This document shows, piece by piece, positions 6,501 to 7,153 of a stretch of 7,153 nucleotides of DNA. Position 1 is the stretch's first letter. The number at the start of each line of letters is the position of its first letter. The notes beneath the pieces are model-generated. The model ran no database searches. It saw nothing but the letters and a program-made list of their open reading frames with translations, and was not told the DNA's origin. Made by a program: the position numbers and the translations under genes. The stretch is from an uncultured Oscillospiraceae bacterium (GTDB lineage: Bacteria; Bacillota; Clostridia; Oscillospirales; Oscillospiraceae): the NCBI GenBank assembly GCA_910579775.1, contig CAJTUE010000015.1, positions 1 through 7,153 of the forward strand, in the 5' to 3' direction.

Positions 6501-7153
6501 GGGAATTTGACCATCAAGGGCGCAGGCGTTATCAAGACCTTTGCGGTGAACTACTCCTTGAAAAACAACCTGAGCACCACATCCTCCCGCAGCGCGAATT
6601 ATAAAGCAGAGTACACCGGAACGCTGGTGGCGGCGGATGGTTACGCTCTGCCGGAGAGCATTGTGGTCACCATGAACGGCACCTTGATCGGCGAAGCAAA
6701 CTACACCTATGACCGCCAGACCGGAACGATCACCATCCCGGAGGGTAAGATCACAGGCAATATCGTTATCACTGCCGTCGGAGTCGATGTCAGAGTTGAG
6801 GTCGTGTCCGTGACCGGCGTGAAGATGGACCGGACCAGCGCAAGTGTCGCGCAGAACGGCACATTGAAGCTGACCTGCACCATTACCCCCGCGGACGCCA
6901 CTAACAAAGAAGTGGTTTGGAGCACCGGCGATCCTTCGATCGTTACCGTCGATGAGGATGGTACCGTGCATGGCGTTTCTGAGGGCTCCACGACCATCAC
7001 GGTCATGACCCTGGACGGCCGCCTCACCGATTCCTGTGTTGTCACGGTCACCAAGAGGAGCGGTGGAGCTTCGACCGGTAGCGGTTCTGGCGGCGTCACC
7101 AACAAGACCGAGACCCGCGAGGACGGCAGCAAAGTGACTACGGTGACCAAGCC
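426..7153 (+). CDS. Giant secreted multidomain surface protein: beta-helix, F5/8C, Ig-like stalk (3' end outside window)
   Basis: The frame has no stop from ATG 426 to the window end: 2242 full codons plus CC, so the next residue is Pro. Domains in order (residues): signal peptide 1-32; beta-helix cap-like module 75-162 and short stub to about 245; second cap module 280-369 running into a right-handed parallel beta-helix to 891; FN3 896-979; F5/8C 988-1137; Big_2 1138-1214; small beta domain 1215-1304; carbohydrate-binding-like beta-sandwich 1305-1483; Ig-like domains 1492-1580, 1581-1689, 1690-1777 and 1778-1859; three tandem repeats 1866-2120; Big_2 2127-2210; linker from 2211. Such architectures belong to exported, wall-attached proteins that bind or process glycans. 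I infer a glycan-directed head on an Ig-like stalk, acting outside the cell. No enzyme activity can be assigned from sequence alone. An SLH or other anchor is expected beyond the window but not seen. No exact homologue is recognised, so no gene symbol is given. Confidence 0.95.
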   Translation, partial: MEKRSKGTLKRTLALVLTCVMVLSLLPGTAFAARSDTRDMPVAETPAENAAAAETAELPTKPFEAVADLATGERTYYVSLSGRGGNSGLSEDAPLPGLDAVPWADLQAGDSVLLKKGDKFPGSIRLVDVHGTADAPITIGAYGDGAAAPVIEARGQGIWLQETGSTNSTGAYASSGVLLYGCSYVTVSGLDIVNRPDELKATWETVISGKSNCDSIAYSGVAVAADGSAAAEGIVLRNITVHGNSDVSAVITETSSTVTQDSVTVGTAASVRTYTPANGTYYVSSLNGSDSNDGTSQTTAFYSLHKINELDLQPGAKVYLERGSVFENQYLHIEGGGAENTPVIIDAYGDNSAAKPLINTNGNGVWYQNMGKNLDNGNHVRYGYVSSCINLYDVPYIEIKNLAMTNGGEYGKTVTNFDSTQITMPEGQEDGGTVPGETGYNSTNGNTIGCYQWGGKMSRTGVSGVAQNAGTVHHVYLQNLDIEEIYGNVYIKHMNNGGIYFTVSLPANESSTGISRFDDLRIEGCYLRRVSRWGIAAAYTAYWNQMNAMAISDQACQTYGSTKVYIGHNYLEEVGGDPITTMYDYEPLIEYNVALRGAREIQASFYMNGTAPNNNKGNVAAGIWPWKCKTALFEHNECYDMMHGGNGNNDAQAWDADYGDSTIYQYNYSSGNTGGCVMYCNWNAYNTVFRYNISYKDGKVGGPGNNIGPLDFATAINGQMYNNTFLFIQDSPAYHRNNGGNGAYIENNIFYNTGNTAYEPNWTASSNLYYKNNIYSGFSSTGNDSYPIELTAEERASFFAKDIGTAPIAPKSTDKTGTGDVDGIRNWTYDWDSDYDMFKLGTGATKAKNASVPIGNKGLIEDASFGVPRVPNNKDFYGNALDAFHDIGAHDTRTADPEGVTVSAVDHESATVQWSAVAGAVSYKVALDGGEPVDAETLSSHIFLDLFPMAEYTVSVTAYDESGNAVGAARTAEFTTTRPAAPENPDAIQPVAVKAGSEQSSEGKGNAIDGNPNTIWHTAWNGSQAEDRWIAVDLGRVQSIQNFQYLPRPAVGTGGTNGLITQYEIYLSSSDSDWTNPGAAGSWTKAKEGAWSWDAGRDWVTVAFDANTTARYVKLKCVTGVGNHASAAEIAVNGVPCESIALANASVALNKTLTLPVTTTPAGAAVTGIVWTSSDRKVATVDTNGVVTGLSVGETTITAHLGDKTAACTVTVTPRELSDAHELVSSLFEIRDTDKLQVPYTANDPTTVAELKAGLTVSEAATVKVLDNSGTEQTDAVNVAAGMTVSIVAENGTSHTDYTVVQKNVYNSYEDWQGGVQGNVWFSQYEGAEAGTFLNHTAWNNGGWWDGAAPNYMSVERNQACGSITGEKGSGFTFRAPVEGIVTLQLNYYDGTSLSAPTGENQVRKRQASSNGLTHHIRIYLNGVELEDQVINVPQTVTPVDVTPMQISLKQGDLLNVVAKNGGNFASNSGNNSIFFNPKITYENTAYVPAPEEITLDESVVTLYTNEGLTNTAQLAATVLPAEAAQAVTWTTGDEAVATVDSNGLVTAVGNGDTFIRATSNSGLDNPSVNVTCQIHVLTKIEGITIKEGNTTIGAAPIKLYTNEGDDTLPHTVTLTAETTPANVSHPNLNWTRPEGPQAKIEVVREGNGASAVLTATTNEQNVGAVTVEVASAEHPDVKTTFTVHVVRKLQNPVTITGNAKVGETLTANLNQLSMTDAGKNALTIQWKRDGVDIPDATGKSYALTEADYNTTISVDVTADPNTFYEGTQSASITGKVAMQDGPAAPEGLNAVQCVNGDDGKITGLDSTKAYEYSADGTAWTPVAAGATEITGLAAGTYQVRFAATDTQAAGAAVTKTILAASAAGYDITFDVTEGGALDVSKNPAEENDQITITVTPEAGYQLVADSLTVTHTGDAAQTVTVTDNTFTMPAANVTIHAEFEKQKFQITHELENIDCEVTGEHTHEVAYGDKPVIHLTAKEGYTMPSSVAVIKTGSQPEEAFAAYTYSHTVAAPEEATITFDQGVTGNLTIKGAGVIKTFAVNYSLKNNLSTTSSRSANYKAEYTGTLVAADGYALPESIVVTMNGTLIGEANYTYDRQTGTITIPEGKITGNIVITAVGVDVRVEVVSVTGVKMDRTSASVAQNGTLKLTCTITPADATNKEVVWSTGDPSIVTVDEDGTVHGVSEGSTTITVMTLDGRLTDSCVVTVTKRSGGASTGSGSGGVTNKTETREDGSKVTTVTK
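648..1532 (+). repeat. Duplicated beta-helix cap module (648-911 and 1263-1532)
   Basis: Residues 75-162 and 280-369 align over nearly equal lengths (88 and 90 residues). Both begin TYYVS, both have DLQ-x-G before V-x-L-x-x-G-x-x-F, and both share a central AYGD and end G-x-G-[IV]-W-x-Q. At the DNA level GTACTTACTACGTCAG (646-661) recurs at 1261-1276 with one mismatch. The module resembles the N-terminal cap seen in many bacterial right-handed beta-helix proteins. Copy 1 is followed by only a short stretch with a few helix-like coils (YGCSYVTVSGLDIVN; GIVLRNITVHGNSD). Copy 2 leads into the full helix. Confidence 0.8.
1138..1165. repeat. Perfect 12-bp inverted repeat with 4-nt loop, inside the coding sequence
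   Basis: ACATCACTGTTC (1138-1149), loop ATGG (1150-1153), then GAACAGTGATGT (1154-1165), which is the exact reverse complement. It encodes part of NITVHGNSDVS at the end of the first, short beta-helix stub. No U-tract follows on the plus strand, so it is not a typical terminator. Confidence 0.9.
1263..3098 (+). other. Right-handed parallel beta-helix domain, residues 280-891
   Basis: After the cap module the protein shows irregular coils of about 20-30 residues with alternating hydrophobics, Asn ladders and short turns, for example VYLQNLDIEEIYGNVYIK, FEHNECYDMMHGG, YNISYKDG, YNNTFLFI and YIENNIFYNTGN. The sequence NDAQAWDADYG (from residue 649) followed by YQYNYSSGNTGG is the kind of conserved, acidic-aromatic patch seen in secreted beta-helix polysaccharide-active proteins. 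The domain ends with DIGAHD (886-891), like the closing 'DIGA' motif common in this class. The class includes polysaccharide lyases and glycosidases as well as pure binding proteins. Residues 649-658 (N, D, Q, W, D, D) are candidate active-site or ligand residues. Substrate and reaction cannot be read from sequence. Confidence 0.75.
3111..3362 (+). other. Fibronectin type III domain, residues 896-979
   Basis: The pattern V-x-V-S-A-V...A-T-V-Q-W-S-A-V-A-G-A-V-S-Y-K-V followed by Y-T-V-S-V-T-A-Y-D-E-S-G-N and closing F-T-T-T matches the FN3 strands B, C, F and G. It directly follows the beta-helix and probably acts as a spacer to the F5/8C domain. Confidence 0.8.
3387..3836 (+). other. F5/8 type C (discoidin / CBM32-like) domain, residues 988-1137
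   Basis: The sequence has A-I-D-G-N-P-N-T-I-W-H-T, then W-I-A-V-D-L-G, then Y-E-I-Y-L-S, then A-R-Y-V-K-L and A-E-I-A-V-N. This is the full set of landmarks of a discoidin fold: the calcium/ligand loop, the D-L-G strand, the R-Y-V-K-L strand and the final A-E-I strand. Such domains bind sugars, often galactose- or GlcNAc-containing glycans, or bind other surfaces. It probably targets the head to its ligand. Confidence 0.88.
3837..4337 (+). other. Big_2 Ig-like domain (1138-1214) and adjoining small beta domain (1215-1304)
   Basis: Residues 1138-1214 show the Big_2 signature: S-V-A-L-N-K-T-L-T-L, I-V-W-T-S-S-D-x-x-V-A-T-V-D, then G-V-V-T-G-L-S-V-G-E-T-T-I-T. Residues 1215-1304 begin with a short helix-like stretch and continue with TVKVLDNSGTEQTDAVNVAAG and a VSIVAENG-x-x-x-x-Y-T-V ending. 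I know this type of segment from Clostridial surface proteins but cannot assign it a named family. Confidence 0.7.
4338..4874 (+). other. Carbohydrate-binding-like beta-sandwich, residues 1305-1483
   Basis: The segment starts YEDWQGGVQGNVWFSQYEG and continues with FTFRAPVEGIVTLQL, HHIRIYLNGVEL, ISLKQGDLLNVVAKNGG and NNSIFFNPKITYE. This follows the pattern 'W..qY.dG ... f.AP.dG.v.l ... v.I..NG ... v..GD.l.f.v...gn...f.P.I.y' of an accessory beta-sandwich found in many secreted Bacillota and Paenibacillus proteins. By analogy it should bind glycans. The codon choice differs from the rest of the gene: TTA or TCA occurs at 4485, 4605, 4650, 4662, 4701 and 4770, while such codons are nearly absent elsewhere. 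Confidence 0.65.
4899..6002 (+). other. Ig-like stalk domains, residues 1492-1859
   Basis: Four domains can be separated. Residues 1492-1580 are Big_2 (AVTWTTGDEAVATVDSNGLV). Residues 1581-1689 are a diverged relative sharing LYTNEG with the previous one (residues 1503 and 1600). Residues 1690-1777 are an Ig-like type with ITGNAKVGETLTA, IQWKRDG and YALTEADYNTTISVDVTA. Residues 1778-1859 are a short module, ITGLDSTKAYEYSADGTAW...GLAAGTYQVRFAATD, common in Clostridia surface proteins. They probably form a rod between the binding modules and the cell. Confidence 0.75.
6021..6785 (+). repeat. Three divergent tandem 'GY...VTGN' beta repeats, residues 1866-2120
   Basis: Three segments start at about residues 1866 (YDITFDV), 1944 (FQITHEL) and 2039 (FAVNYSL). 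Each has a central glycine-tyrosine turn (EAGYQLVADS, KEGYTMPSSV, ADGYALPESI) and a closing strand (AANVTIHA, VTGNLTIKG, ITGNIVITA). They resemble the small beta repeats of gut Bacillota surface proteins, distantly like InlB B-repeat or listerial repeats. They have diverged enough that I see no long DNA identity between them. Confidence 0.65.
6804..7055 (+). other. C-terminal Big_2 domain, residues 2127-2210
   Basis: VSVTGVKMDRTSASVAQNGT, then VVWSTGDPSIVTVDEDGTV and GVSEGSTTITV are a clear Big_2 signature, the best conserved of the set. It has two cysteines (LTCTITP and DSCVVTV) on strands near its start and end, where the other Big_2 copies have at most one. Confidence 0.8.
7056..7153 (+). 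other. Gly/Ser/Thr-rich linker with KTETREDGSKVTTVTKP, cut by window edge
   Basis: RSGGASTGSGSGG followed by TETREDGSKVTTVTKP is a flexible linker. In Clostridial surface proteins known to me, a 'T-E-T-x-x-D-G-x-K-V-T-T-V-T-x-x-D-G' linker commonly sits just before S-layer-homology domains. The anchor itself lies outside the window, so this is a prediction. Confidence 0.55.

Noticed and set aside
5250..6971. 573-codon open frame on the minus strand
   Set aside because: It has the same cause as the longer one: it ends at the complement of a CTA codon at 5250 and has no recognisable domain or ribosome binding site.

Overview
The window is almost entirely one very long, right-truncated open reading frame on the + strand. 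It starts at 426 and is still open at the last base, giving at least 2242 codons. It encodes a secreted, modular surface protein. Left of it lie the AT-rich leader (about 202-425) and, on the - strand at the left edge, a piece of a peptidoglycan amidase lacking its N-terminal part. The coding sequence is GC-rich with strong G/C preference at third positions. The AAGGAGG ribosome binding site, the Gram-positive-type signal peptide and the domain vocabulary (right-handed beta-helix, FN3, F5/8C, bacterial Ig-like repeats, a linker of the type that often precedes S-layer-homology domains) point to a Bacillota/Clostridia bacterium. A gut Oscillospiraceae-like host is my best guess. This is inference from style, not from a marker gene.

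Layout: 1-201 (-), amidase fragment continuing past the left edge. 235-277, a strong hairpin with a U-tract on the - strand, oriented as a leftward terminator. 320-348, a possible promoter. 410-416, ribosome binding site. 426-7153 (+), the giant gene. In order its protein has a signal peptide (1-32), a first beta-helix cap-like module (75-162) with a short stub, and a second copy of that module (280-369) leading into a full beta-helix (to about 891). Then follow FN3 (896-979), an F5/8C discoidin domain (988-1137), a Big_2 domain (1138-1214), a small beta domain (to 1304) and a carbohydrate-binding-like beta-sandwich (1305-1483). The C-terminal part holds further Ig-like domains (1492-1859), three divergent tandem 'GY...VTGN' repeats (1866-2120), a last Big_2 domain (2127-2210) and a Gly/Ser/Thr-rich linker cut by the window edge.

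Reading: the beta-helix and the two sugar-binding-type modules suggest a glycan-binding or glycan-cleaving head held away from the cell by an Ig-like stalk, probably attached through a C-terminus outside the window. The most notable points are the duplicated beta-helix cap, a perfect 12-bp inverted repeat between the two copies, a cluster of otherwise avoided codons in the beta-sandwich module, and the rearranged-looking left edge. I see no complete novel multi-gene system here. No tRNA, rRNA, CRISPR array or recognisable insertion sequence was found.
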